The notes under the pieces: generated by a model | Told to the model about the DNA's origin: nothing | What the model saw: the letters and a program-made list of their open reading frames with translations, nothing else | Database searches by the model: none | Position numbers and translations under genes: made by a program | Origin: an uncultured Ignavibacteriota bacterium | Lineage (GTDB): Bacteria > Bacteroidota > Ignavibacteria > UBA10030 > UBA8401 | NCBI GenBank assembly: GCA_903861125.1 | Contig: CAIOTF010000042.1 | Coordinates: 186,001-250,000 of the forward strand | Length of the DNA: 64,000 nt | Reading direction: 5' to 3' | Shown: positions 18,090 through 25,995 of the stretch, piece after piece | Layout: every line of letters begins with the position of its first letter | Numbering within the stretch: the first letter of the stretch is position 1

Positions 18090-18701
18090 TTACTCCTGCC
18101 GATCGTACAGCGTTACCGCAAATGCAGTAAGATCATTTGTCAACGCGTCAAACTCCGCCGATAAATGTTCCTGCATCAGTTCCAACTCCATCAATCTATT
18201 CTCTCGTTTAAAAACAACGACCCTGCGCAGCAATCCATTTTCGATATACGCATAGGATGAAATATTTCTTTTGGCATCAATCAAGGACGGTACTCGAGTA
18301 ACGCGGAAATCCGGATTATTCTCCGGAATCTTCCCGTGAAGCGAGATCGTAGCGATAAGGGTCATCTCTTCCCTAAACAGTAACTGCTGCGTTGTTGAAT
18401 CAGTCTGCAGTTCGCGCAACACCATGGTCGCCGAAAAATCGCGGTTGACGATCCACATTTTGATCTGTGAGTGTTTTGATCGCGACGTGATATCAGCCCA
18501 ACCTTCCGGCAGAAATGGTTTTACTGATGCAGAGGGAAGCGTATGCTTCTTTGCCGGAGACGGAACGTACCGAGGTTCAAGGTTCGACGAGGAACAGGAA
18601 GAAAGGAACAAACTCACTAATGCTGCTGCGATGGATGCAAGCATCCATCGTGTCCGGGACCTGTAAAATAATGCAGCGCGAGTCTTTTTATTCCGCACCA
18701 C
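18090..18701 (-). CDS. Putative lipoprotein of unknown function
   Basis: 203 aa from the ATG at 18701, overlapping the end of the PorV-like gene by 14 bp. The N-terminus has basic residues, a membrane span and a lipobox (LFLSSC, Cys near residue 36), so it is probably an envelope lipoprotein; an internal ATG at 18644 would give a shorter, more usual signal peptide and is the other possible start. The mature part (LPEGWADITSRSKHSQIKMWIVNRDFS) is reminiscent of small outer-membrane-associated proteins but I do not recognise a family. Co-transcribed with the PorV-like gene. Confidence 0.7.
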   Translation of the reverse strand: MVRNKKTRAALFYRSRTRWMLASIAAALVSLFLSSCSSSNLEPRYVPSPAKKHTLPSASVKPFLPEGWADITSRSKHSQIKMWIVNRDFSATMVLRELQTDSTTQQLLFREEMTLIATISLHGKIPENNPDFRVTRVPSLIDAKRNISSYAYIENGLLRRVVVFKRENRLMELELMQEHLSAEFDALTNDLTAFAVTLYDRQE

Positions 18702-19749
18702 GACGGTATTTTTCTTCCTGCAGGGTTAAGCGAATGGAAATGCGATGGGTGTTGCCGGGTTGATCGGCCGCATCGAATTTTGCGAAAGAATAGTCGATAT
18801 CAAGTTTACGCAGGTGAATACCTGCTCCTAGTGTAAGATTGCCTATGTCGTTGTATCCCGCACGCACGGCTACGGTATTTTTGTAATCGAATTCGATACC
18901 CGCCTGCGGATCGAAACTGACCGGACCGAGATTCGCTACGGCTGAAAACCGCCTGTTTTCGAAACGAACATCCGTTCCAAACGCCGGAGTAAGTTTCCCA
19001 TCAAAAAGATCTAAGGCATATGCGGCACCAAGCTTCAGTGTCGGTGAGATCAATTCATTTGTTCCGGTATTCCACGAAACAAGCGTTGTGGTCGCATCCT
19101 GCAGATTAGCGCCAAGTATAAGATTCTGCGCTGCTATATATTGCACACCAACATCAAATCCTATCCCGGTGCCATGAAAAGCACCGATGTTGCGGCGGAT
19201 CAATTTTACGTTCGCGCCGTAGAAAAAATTTCCGGAATATTGCTGCGCAAATGTTCCATACACAACCCAGTCGCTTGCATTAAAGAATGTGATTGCCGTG
19301 TAATCGGGACGAAGATTTGCGCCGTCATCGAAGAGTCCGTTACCGTTGCTGTCCGCCCACGCTTTGCGTGTATCGGGAATTCCGTCAACGCCAAGGCGTA
19401 TAACGCTGATCGCAAACGATTCGGCGTGATATTCCGTCTCGCCGCTTTCACTATTGACCGTATTCGATCCGGAAGGAAATGCAAAGGCGGCATAATCATA
19501 ATTGATAAGATTGCCGTACCGCTCGTCGTGCGAAATTGCGACCTGCGGATATTCTATCCGGGCAAGTCCGGCAGGATTCCAATATCCGGCAGTAACGTCG
19601 TTTGCCAATGCAGCATAAGCGCTGCCAATTCCTAATGCACGTCCGCCGATACCAATTGCCATGAACTCACCGGAATATTTCCCGAATGTTTGTCCGAAAG
19701 ACACTGCCGGCAAAGCAAAAAAAAGAATAAATACAAAACGTGTTTTCAT
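18688..19749 (-). CDS. PorV/PorQ-family outer-membrane protein
   Basis: 353 aa, signal peptide (MKTRFVFILFFALPAVSFGQ). The segment from about residue 30 (FMAIGIGGRALGIGSAYAALANDVTAGYWNPAGLA) is the hallmark of the FadL-like PorV/PorQ family, whose members serve type IX secretion as outer-membrane shuttles for cargo with C-terminal sorting domains. The rest is a strand-rich barrel. Two such cargo proteins are encoded in this window (27759 and 30223), which fits, but paralogues of this family are numerous and not all are part of the secretion machine. It is preceded by a GAGG ribosome site and a structured 5' leader with a possible attenuator. Confidence 0.8.
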   Translation of the reverse strand: MKTRFVFILFFALPAVSFGQTFGKYSGEFMAIGIGGRALGIGSAYAALANDVTAGYWNPAGLARIEYPQVAISHDERYGNLINYDYAAFAFPSGSNTVNSESGETEYHAESFAISVIRLGVDGIPDTRKAWADSNGNGLFDDGANLRPDYTAITFFNASDWVVYGTFAQQYSGNFFYGANVKLIRRNIGAFHGTGIGFDVGVQYIAAQNLILGANLQDATTTLVSWNTGTNELISPTLKLGAAYALDLFDGKLTPAFGTDVRFENRRFSAVANLGPVSFDPQAGIEFDYKNTVAVRAGYNDIGNLTLGAGIHLRKLDIDYSFAKFDAADQPGNTHRISIRLTLQEEKYRRGAE

Positions 19750-19771
19750 ACATCCTCACAGAAGCGGTAAA

Positions 19772-19900
19772 AATGAAAAAACCGAATCCCTCTCCAACGC
19801 TCGAGTGAAATTCGGTTGAAATTGTTAGAGGGAATAATTGTGCCTGACATCATTATTATTGAAAATCTCTAACAATTGTTCTGTGTCTTTTCTCCTATTT
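19772..19900 (-). promoter_or_regulatory. Structured 5' leader with terminator/alternative-helix arrangement (candidate attenuator or sRNA)
   Basis: Read on the minus strand: arm A with GTTAGAG (19868-19878), arm B CCCTCTAAC (19824-19832), arm C AACCGAAT (19810-19817), then D1 GTTGGAGAGGG (19788-19798) directly joined to D2 ATTCGGTT (19780-19787) and a T-rich tract (about 19769-19779). A pairs with B; C pairs with D2 to make an intrinsic terminator; B can instead pair with D1, which conflicts with A:B and crosses C:D2. This is the layout of an attenuator or riboswitch ahead of the PorV-like gene; an independent small RNA ending at the same terminator is the alternative. No known riboswitch class is recognised. 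Confidence 0.5.
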
Positions 19901-19908
19901 TCTATAGA

Positions 19909-19936
19909 AAGATACGGCTTTTTCACGGATTGTCAA
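19909..19936 (-). promoter_or_regulatory. Predicted promoter for the PorV-like leader
   Basis: Minus strand TTGACA, 16 bp, TATCTT. Expected start near 19902, giving a leader of about 150 bases before the ATG at 19749. Confidence 0.5.
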
Positions 19937-20001
19937 ATAGCGCAAACGTCATTCATTATTCAAAATGACATTCAAATGCTTCGCATTCACGGAAATCTCA
20001 T

Positions 20002-20037
20002 CTTACGGAAATGATTATCGTTATTTATTTCCGTAAG
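20002..20037. repeat. Perfect 11-bp hairpin without T-run
   Basis: CTTACGGAAAT (20002-20012) and ATTTCCGTAAG (20027-20037), loop of 14 bases. Neither side is followed by a T-tract. It lies just past the decayed nucleotidyltransferase end; the ACGGAAAT core is repeated nearby (19989-19996). The rest of 19937-20052 is AT-rich with nothing else I can name. Confidence 0.45.
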
Positions 20038-20052
20038 AATCAGGACTTAGCG

Positions 20053-20118
20053 TCACATCAAATTTTCAAGGTCATTAAGATCCTTATGTCTTCCGCTTGC
20101 TTTCTTATTTTCCTTCAA
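20053..20118 (-). pseudogene. C-terminal remnant of a nucleotidyltransferase gene
   Basis: Directly after the 66-aa gene the minus strand reads an open frame without a start codon: LKENKKASGRHKDLNDLEN, then L, M and a stop at 20053-20055. The GR-x-KDL-x-DLE ending is what I know as the C-terminus of nucleotidyltransferases (DUF6036/AbiEii-like) that usually follow a small ORF of exactly the kind encoded here. The ribosome-site-like GAAGGA is still present, but the body of the gene (about 140 codons in intact relatives) is missing, which points to an internal deletion. Confidence 0.6.
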
Positions 20119-20120
20119 AC

Positions 20121-20321
20121 TTATGGAATTTCAGCAATTGTAAGAATTCTTTGAAGTCGTTTGGAAGTTGCTGCATAGCCAAAATTCCTTTGGCGAAGAG
20201 TTTCGACCATCACTAATCGTTCTTCGGGAGTTTGTTTTAACCAATATTCTTTCTCGTCCGATTCATCATAAAGATACGCGGTCGATACTTTTGATTTGTC
20301 TATTTTGTTAAACCTATCCAT
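20121..20321 (-). CDS. Small protein of nucleotidyltransferase-associated type (orphaned antitoxin-like)
   Basis: 66 aa. The middle (EKEYWLKQTPEERLVMVETL) and the end (SKRLQRILTIAEI) match a family of about 70-aa proteins with the pattern YWL-K-TPEER-x-x-E-x-LR-x-x-x-Y-x-RLQRV, normally encoded just upstream of a nucleotidyltransferase in a two-gene unit thought to act like a toxin-antitoxin pair. Here the partner is reduced to its last 20 or so codons (20053-20118). The reading frame is intact. The pairing is from memory of gene neighbourhoods; no function has been shown for the small protein. Confidence 0.65.
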   Translation of the reverse strand: MDRFNKIDKSKVSTAYLYDESDEKEYWLKQTPEERLVMVETLRQRNFGYAATSKRLQRILTIAEIP

Positions 20322-20363
20322 ATCTATATTAAAGGTCAGAATTTATTAATTGAATTGCAAACA

Positions 20364-23300
20364 TTACATCAATGTATCATTCAGCAGTTGCTCCTGCTCC
20401 ATTTGATGGCGTTTCAACGAACCGGTGGCCGTACTAGCGGAAGCGGCGCGTCCGGCATAACGGACCTTCTGCGAAGGAAGAACATCATCGCGCAATCTAT
20501 CCGAAAGGAATTGCCATGCTCCCATGTTTTTCGATTCTTCCTGCAGCCAAACCACATCCGATGCATTCCGGTATTTTTCGAAGATCTCTTTCAATTCCTT
20601 CTTCGGATACGGATAGAATTGTTCAACACGGACAAGCGCAACATTGTCGATCTTCTTTTCACGCTGCATGTGCAGTGCATCATAATAGACCTTTGCGGAG
20701 CAAAGAACGATGCGTTGAATTTTTCCCGCCACTGCATCGGCATCATCGATGACGAGATTGAATTTGCCGTCGGTTAATTCCTTTACTGAAGAAGAGACTA
20801 ATGGAAGACGGAGAAGGCTTTTCGGCGTCATCATGATAAGCGGTTTCCGTTTTGCATCGCGCATTTGCCGGCGCAGCACATGAAAATATTGTGCTGCCGT
20901 CGATAGATTGCAGACCTGCATATTTTCTTCCGCACAGAGCTGCAGAAATCGCTCAAGCCGTGCGCTGGAATGTTCAGGTCCCTGTCCCTCATATCCGTGC
21001 GGCAGCAGCATAACAAGATCACACGGCTGCTGCCATTTTGCTTCGGATGCCGCAATAAACTGATCGATGATCACCTGAGCACCGTTCGCAAAATCGCCGA
21101 ACTGCGCTTCCCATACCACAAGCGATAGCGGATCGGAAACGCTGTACCCAAATTCATACCCAAGAATGGCATATTCGGAAAGTAGGCTGTCGAAGACGTA
21201 TACTTTTCCCTGGCCGTCGCGAATATTTTGAAGCGGCACATATTCTTCTGCGGAGTTCGCATCGTAGAGAATGGCATGACGATGGCTGAACGTACCGCGG
21301 CCGACATCCTCGCCGCTCAACCGCACATCGTTCCCTTCGTGAACCAATGTGCCGAAAGCCAGCGCCTCTGCAAATCCCCAGTCGATCTTCGTTTCAGCAT
21401 TGAAATGTTTCCGCTGTTCAAGCATCTTCACCAATTTTGCATTCACGGTGAAATGTTCCGGAACGGTGCCAAGTTTTTCAGACACTTCCCGAAGCATATC
21501 AAAATCAACTCTGGTTTCACGGAACGGCTGCATCGCTTCGATCTGTTCCTGCGTCACTGCCAGAGCAACCTCTGCTTTCAAATGCATTTCACGTTTGTGC
21601 GAAGCCTCGTGTGCACGTTCATACCGTTCTTTTGAATCGTGCTGCATCTGTTCGTACTCTTCGCGCGTCAGCTCTTTGTCAAGAATGAGCCGTTCACCGT
21701 ACAACTGGTGAACCGTCGGATGTGATTTAATTTTTTTATACAGCAGTGGCTGCGTATAACTTGGTTCGTCCCCTTCGTTGTGACCGTATTTTCTGAAGCA
21801 GAACATATCGATCACAACATCTTTCTTAAATGTGTTGCGATAGGCAACTGATAACGATGCGACACGGGCACATGCTTCAGGATTATCGCCGTTCACGTGG
21901 AAAATCGGCGCCTGCACCATCTTAGCAACATCCGTGCAATACGGTGTGGAACGGGCATCATCCGGCGATGTTGTGAAACCGATCTGATTATTGATAATGA
22001 CATGGATCGTTCCGCCGGTGCGGTAACCTTTCAATTGGGAGATATTCAGTGTCTCGGCCACAATTCCCTGTCCGGCAAAAGCTGCATCGCCATGCACAAG
22101 GATCGGTATTGCTTTCCCGCGATTCGTATCGCCCACACGGTCCTGCATGGCACGCACCATCCCTTCAACAACAGGGTTCACCGCTTCAAGGTGACTTGGA
22201 TTCGGAGCTACTTCTACGGTGATCTCTTTTCCGTTCAGCGTTTTGTGAACGCCGTGGGCGCCGAGATGATATTTCACATCGCCGGAGCCCTGGATTGATT
22301 TCGGATCGACATTCCCCTCGAATTCAGAAAAGATTTTCGCAAGCGACTTGCCAATTGTATTTGCGAGCACATTCAAACGGCCACGGTGTGCCATACCGAT
22401 AACGGCACGTTCACCACCGTAGTCTGCAAGTTCGTCCAGCACCACATCAAGGATCGTCATGAACGATTCTGCCCCTTCAAGCGAGAAGCGTTTGTGTCCG
22501 ATGAATTTTGTATGAATATAATTTTCAAATCCTTCGGCATGGATCAGTTTCTTCAGCAGTTGAATCTTTCGTTCTCTCGGAAGCGGCGGCCGGTTTCTTG
22601 AAGGTTCCATCTTCTGAATGAGCCACTTTTTCTGTTCGGGATCCTGGATGTTCATAAACTCGACACCGATGGAGCCGCAGTACGTGGCATAGAGAATATC
22701 AAGGATCTCGCGCAGTGTTGCTTTGCTATATCCTTCCTTATTGGAGAAAAGGAATTCACGGTCAAGGTCCCACACGGTGAGACCATAATAATTCGGATCA
22801 AGTTCGGGATGGTTCTTCGGTTCGTCAACGAGAGGATCGAGATGTGCAATAAGATGACCGCGCACACGGTACGCATTCACCAGCTGCTGCACACGCGCCT
22901 GTTTTTCGATGATCTCCTGATTTGCTCCGCTTCCTATTCCGATGGAAGTAACATCGCTCGACCATTTTACGGATGAGAATGGGATATGGAGATCGGAAAA
23001 AAGATCGTCATAAAATTTTTCCTCTCCGTTCAACAGCGTATGGATGTACTGCAGGAACTGTCCTGACTCGGCACCCTGGATAACACGGTGATCGTATGTG
23101 CAGGTAATGTTCATCACTTTGCTGACGCCGAGCGCCGAAAGCGTTTGCGGCGACATTCCCTGATGCGCAGCATCGTAGCCGATCGAACCAGCTGCAATGA
23201 TCGCACCTTGGCCCGGCATTAAGCGCGGCGTGGAAGAGACCGTACCGACTGTGCCGGGATTAGTCAACGTAATTGATGTCGATTGGAAATCGGAAGGATC

Positions 23301-23999
23301 AAGTGCCGACCTGCGCGACTTATCGATGATGGAATCATAAGCCGCTACGAATTCCGCAAAATTCATTCCTTCAGCATCTTTAATGTTCGGAACCAGAAGC
23401 GTGCGTGATCCGTCTTTTCTCGTCTTGTCAACCGCTATGCCGATATTGATCTGCGTTTTTTCATCGCGGTATGCCTGTCCTTCAACGCGTGCAAACGAAG
23501 CATTGATATTCGGATATTTTTTCAGCGCTTTCACAATGGCCCAGGCAACGATGTGCGTATATGATACTTTTCCCCGTGATCGTGAACCAAGATATTTGTT
23601 CAGCAGCGACCGGTTCTCATCCAACACTTTCACCGGAATAATGCGAAGCGAGGTTGCCGTCGGCAATGAAAGTGATGCCTCCATGTTTTCCACAATCTTA
23701 CCGGCCACGCCGCTGATTGCAGAAAGCTGTTTATGTACTGACGCTAACGTTGTCGATAATTTCGCGGATGGTTCCGGCGCGTGATCGCTGTTGGAAATGG
23801 ATGGTTTCTGCCGTTCTGTTTTTTTAGGAAGATCTACGGATCCGGAAGCGACGACTTCTGCAAATAATTGCTGCCACGATTCGTTCACCGAGTTTGGATC
23901 GTCGATATATTGCTGCAGAACATCCCACACATAACTCGTGTTCGGACCGAATGATTCCAAAACCTGTTCAAATTTTTCTGAAATGCTGTTTACCGGCAT
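20364..23999 (-). CDS. Fused 2-oxoglutarate dehydrogenase (E2o catalytic domain + E1o), Kgd-type
   Basis: 1211 aa. An N-terminal segment (MPVNSISEKFEQVLESFGPN) and linker lead to a succinyltransferase (E2o) catalytic domain at about 100-330, with catalytic His304 in TYDHRVIQGAESG; no lipoyl domain is present. The rest is E1o: thiamine-diphosphate enzyme with GMAHRGRLNVLANTIGKS, HGDAAFAGQGIVAET, FRKYGHNEGDEPSYTQP and LPHGYEGQGPEHSSARLER. The same order, and the HRxIQGAESG variant of the E2 motif, typify mycobacterial Kgd (about 1230 aa). It oxidises 2-oxoglutarate in the TCA cycle with a separate lipoyl protein and E3, neither of which is in the window. It stands alone, with a predicted terminator-free gap to the next small gene. 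Confidence 0.95.
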   Translation of the reverse strand: MPVNSISEKFEQVLESFGPNTSYVWDVLQQYIDDPNSVNESWQQLFAEVVASGSVDLPKKTERQKPSISNSDHAPEPSAKLSTTLASVHKQLSAISGVAGKIVENMEASLSLPTATSLRIIPVKVLDENRSLLNKYLGSRSRGKVSYTHIVAWAIVKALKKYPNINASFARVEGQAYRDEKTQINIGIAVDKTRKDGSRTLLVPNIKDAEGMNFAEFVAAYDSIIDKSRRSALDPSDFQSTSITLTNPGTVGTVSSTPRLMPGQGAIIAAGSIGYDAAHQGMSPQTLSALGVSKVMNITCTYDHRVIQGAESGQFLQYIHTLLNGEEKFYDDLFSDLHIPFSSVKWSSDVTSIGIGSGANQEIIEKQARVQQLVNAYRVRGHLIAHLDPLVDEPKNHPELDPNYYGLTVWDLDREFLFSNKEGYSKATLREILDILYATYCGSIGVEFMNIQDPEQKKWLIQKMEPSRNRPPLPRERKIQLLKKLIHAEGFENYIHTKFIGHKRFSLEGAESFMTILDVVLDELADYGGERAVIGMAHRGRLNVLANTIGKSLAKIFSEFEGNVDPKSIQGSGDVKYHLGAHGVHKTLNGKEITVEVAPNPSHLEAVNPVVEGMVRAMQDRVGDTNRGKAIPILVHGDAAFAGQGIVAETLNISQLKGYRTGGTIHVIINNQIGFTTSPDDARSTPYCTDVAKMVQAPIFHVNGDNPEACARVASLSVAYRNTFKKDVVIDMFCFRKYGHNEGDEPSYTQPLLYKKIKSHPTVHQLYGERLILDKELTREEYEQMQHDSKERYERAHEASHKREMHLKAEVALAVTQEQIEAMQPFRETRVDFDMLREVSEKLGTVPEHFTVNAKLVKMLEQRKHFNAETKIDWGFAEALAFGTLVHEGNDVRLSGEDVGRGTFSHRHAILYDANSAEEYVPLQNIRDGQGKVYVFDSLLSEYAILGYEFGYSVSDPLSLVVWEAQFGDFANGAQVIIDQFIAASEAKWQQPCDLVMLLPHGYEGQGPEHSSARLERFLQLCAEENMQVCNLSTAAQYFHVLRRQMRDAKRKPLIMMTPKSLLRLPLVSSSVKELTDGKFNLVIDDADAVAGKIQRIVLCSAKVYYDALHMQREKKIDNVALVRVEQFYPYPKKELKEIFEKYRNASDVVWLQEESKNMGAWQFLSDRLRDDVLPSQKVRYAGRAASASTATGSLKRHQMEQEQLLNDTLM

Positions 24000-24087
24000 A
24001 CGGACTTTCTACAAAGAGTTTTTTTTCGATAAAGAATGATTGAAATATACGTTTTTTCGGGTAGTATAAAAAACACGCTGGAATGCA

Positions 24088-24126
24088 TAAAAAAAGCACA
24101 ACTGTATAACAACAATTGTGCTTTTA
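24088..24126 (-). terminator. Terminator after ettA
   Basis: Minus strand AAAAGCACAATTG / CAGTTGTGCTTTTTTT with one mismatch and a loop of about 8 bases, ending in a long T-run, 24-60 bases past the ettA stop. Confidence 0.8.
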
Positions 24127-24149
24127 AAGTGCAATACTTATGAAAAGGC

Positions 24150-25844
24150 TCAGCTTCTCATCAGTTTTTTATAGTGTATCCTGTGGGGCTGGCTTGCGTC
24201 AATTCCGAGTTTTTTCTTACGGAATTCCTCGTATTCGGAATAGTTACCGTCGAACCACTGAACCTGACTCTCCCCTTCAAATGCCAGAATGTGCGTTGCA
24301 ACTCGGTCGAGAAACCAGCGGTCATGGGAAATGACTACGGCGCATCCGGCAAATTCCGTCAGCGCTTCTTCCAGTGCACGGAGTGTGTTCACATCCAGAT
24401 CGTTCGTCGGTTCGTCTAGCAGAAGAACGTTCGCTTCCTGTTTCATCGTCTTCGCAAGATGCACGCGGTTGCGTTCGCCGCCGGATATTTGTCCGACCAA
24501 TTTTTGCTGATCACCGCCGGTGAAATTGAACCGAGCAACGTACGCGCGTGAGTTCACCTCGCGAGTTCCGAAGTGCAGAATTTCTTCTCCACCGCTGATC
24601 TCTTCCCAAATATTTTTGGTCGGATCGAGCGGTCGGTTTTGATCGACGTAAGCAAGTTTTACTGTTTCGCCGATCGTGATGATGCCGGAATCCGGCTTTT
24701 CCTGTCCGGTGATCATTCTGAACAGCGTCGTCTTACCGGCGCCGTTCGGTCCGATAACGCCGATGATGCCGCCGGGAGGAAGATTGAAGTTCATATTTTC
24801 GTACAGAAGATTATCGCCGTATCCTTTGGCCAGATTTTCCGCTCTGATCACTACGTCGCCAAGACGCGGACCTTTCGGGATGAAGATTTCGATCTCTTCA
24901 TTTCGTTTCTCGTGTTCTTCCGAAAGCATCTGTTCGTACGATGTAATGCGCGCCTTGCTCTTTGCGTGGCGTCCTTTCGGATTCATCCGTACCCACTCAA
25001 GTTCTTTCTTCAGGACTTTCTGGCGTTTCGATTCCTGTTTTTCTTCCACTTCAAGCCGTTTCTGTTTTTGTTCAAGCCACGACGAATAATTCCCTTCGAA
25101 CGGAATTCCTTCACCGCGGTCCAATTCCAGAATCCATCCGGCAACATTATCCAAGAAATACCGGTCATGCGTTACCGCCAGCACCGTTCCTTTATACTGT
25201 GCAAGATGCAGTTCGAGCCACGCAACAGATTCTGCATCGAGATGGTTTGTCGGTTCATCCAGCAGAAGCACATCCGGTTCCTGCAGCAGAAGTCTGCACA
25301 ATGCAACGCGGCGGCGTTCGCCTCCGGAAAGAACTTTCACCGAAGTGTCGCTGGCCGGACAACGCAACGCGTCCATCGCCTGTTCCAGTTTACTGTCAAG
25401 ATCCCACGCGCCGATTTGGTCGATCTTTTCCTGCAATGTTCCCTGTTTTTCAAGCAGCTTATCAAAATCAGCATCCGGTTCGGCAAATTTTGCATTGATC
25501 GCTTCGTATTCCTTTAAAAGATTAACCGTATCCTGCACACCTTCTTCAACAATCTCTTTCACCGTTTTATTCTGGTCAAGTTCAGGTTCCTGGGAAAGAT
25601 AACCGAACGTGATCCCTTTCTGCGACTGAATTGTTCCGAGAAAATCGGTATCAACTCCGGCAATGATCTTAAGCAATGTCGATTTTCCAGCGCCGTTCAA
25701 TCCAAGCACACCGATCTTTGCGCCGTAATAAAATGAGAGGTAAATGTCTTTCAGGACCTGTTTGTTCGGTTTGTGCACTTTACCAACGCCAACCATCGAA
25801 AATATAATTTTTGTATCGCTCAAAATATTCCTTTCGTTTAACAA
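24150..25844 (-). CDS. ettA: Energy-dependent translational throttle protein EttA (ABC-F ATPase)
   Basis: 564 aa with two ABC ATPase domains and no membrane segments. First: Walker A GLNGAGKS, signature LSGGERRR, Walker B LLLDEPTNHLD; second: GPNGAGKT, ISGGERNR, LLLDEPTNDLD. The opening IFSMVGVGKVHKPNKQVLKD and the arm insertion in the first domain fit EttA (E. coli protein 555 aa) rather than other ABC-F members. EttA binds the ribosomal E site and gates the first elongation steps according to ATP/ADP level. It stands between two terminated units and has no operon partner. Confidence 0.94.
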   Translation of the reverse strand: MLNERNILSDTKIIFSMVGVGKVHKPNKQVLKDIYLSFYYGAKIGVLGLNGAGKSTLLKIIAGVDTDFLGTIQSQKGITFGYLSQEPELDQNKTVKEIVEEGVQDTVNLLKEYEAINAKFAEPDADFDKLLEKQGTLQEKIDQIGAWDLDSKLEQAMDALRCPASDTSVKVLSGGERRRVALCRLLLQEPDVLLLDEPTNHLDAESVAWLELHLAQYKGTVLAVTHDRYFLDNVAGWILELDRGEGIPFEGNYSSWLEQKQKRLEVEEKQESKRQKVLKKELEWVRMNPKGRHAKSKARITSYEQMLSEEHEKRNEEIEIFIPKGPRLGDVVIRAENLAKGYGDNLLYENMNFNLPPGGIIGVIGPNGAGKTTLFRMITGQEKPDSGIITIGETVKLAYVDQNRPLDPTKNIWEEISGGEEILHFGTREVNSRAYVARFNFTGGDQQKLVGQISGGERNRVHLAKTMKQEANVLLLDEPTNDLDVNTLRALEEALTEFAGCAVVISHDRWFLDRVATHILAFEGESQVQWFDGNYSEYEEFRKKKLGIDASQPHRIHYKKLMRS

Positions 25845-25930
25845 TGAACCGGTGGGAACTCTTTAAAATCTGCATGAATATACCGAAATAATGCGTCAAA
25901 ATGAACCATTTTCCCCCTTCGTCGGCAAAG

Positions 25931-25959
25931 TTGCTTCTCGTACATCAGTTACGTATTTT
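25931..25959 (+). promoter_or_regulatory. Predicted promoter for the cNMP/GAF histidine kinase
   Basis: TTGCTT, 17 bp, TATTTT; 37 bases before the chosen ATG at 25996. Because it overlaps the longer upstream frame, it supports the shorter start. Confidence 0.45.
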
Positions 25960-25995
25960 CTGCAAGTATATTACTTCACCTTACCACTATTGACC

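Noticed and set aside
24573-25517. Long open frame of 314 codons on the plus strand
   Set aside because: It lies wholly antisense to ettA, has a composition rich in Phe, Arg, His and Cys and matches no family; it is a shadow of the ettA codon pattern.
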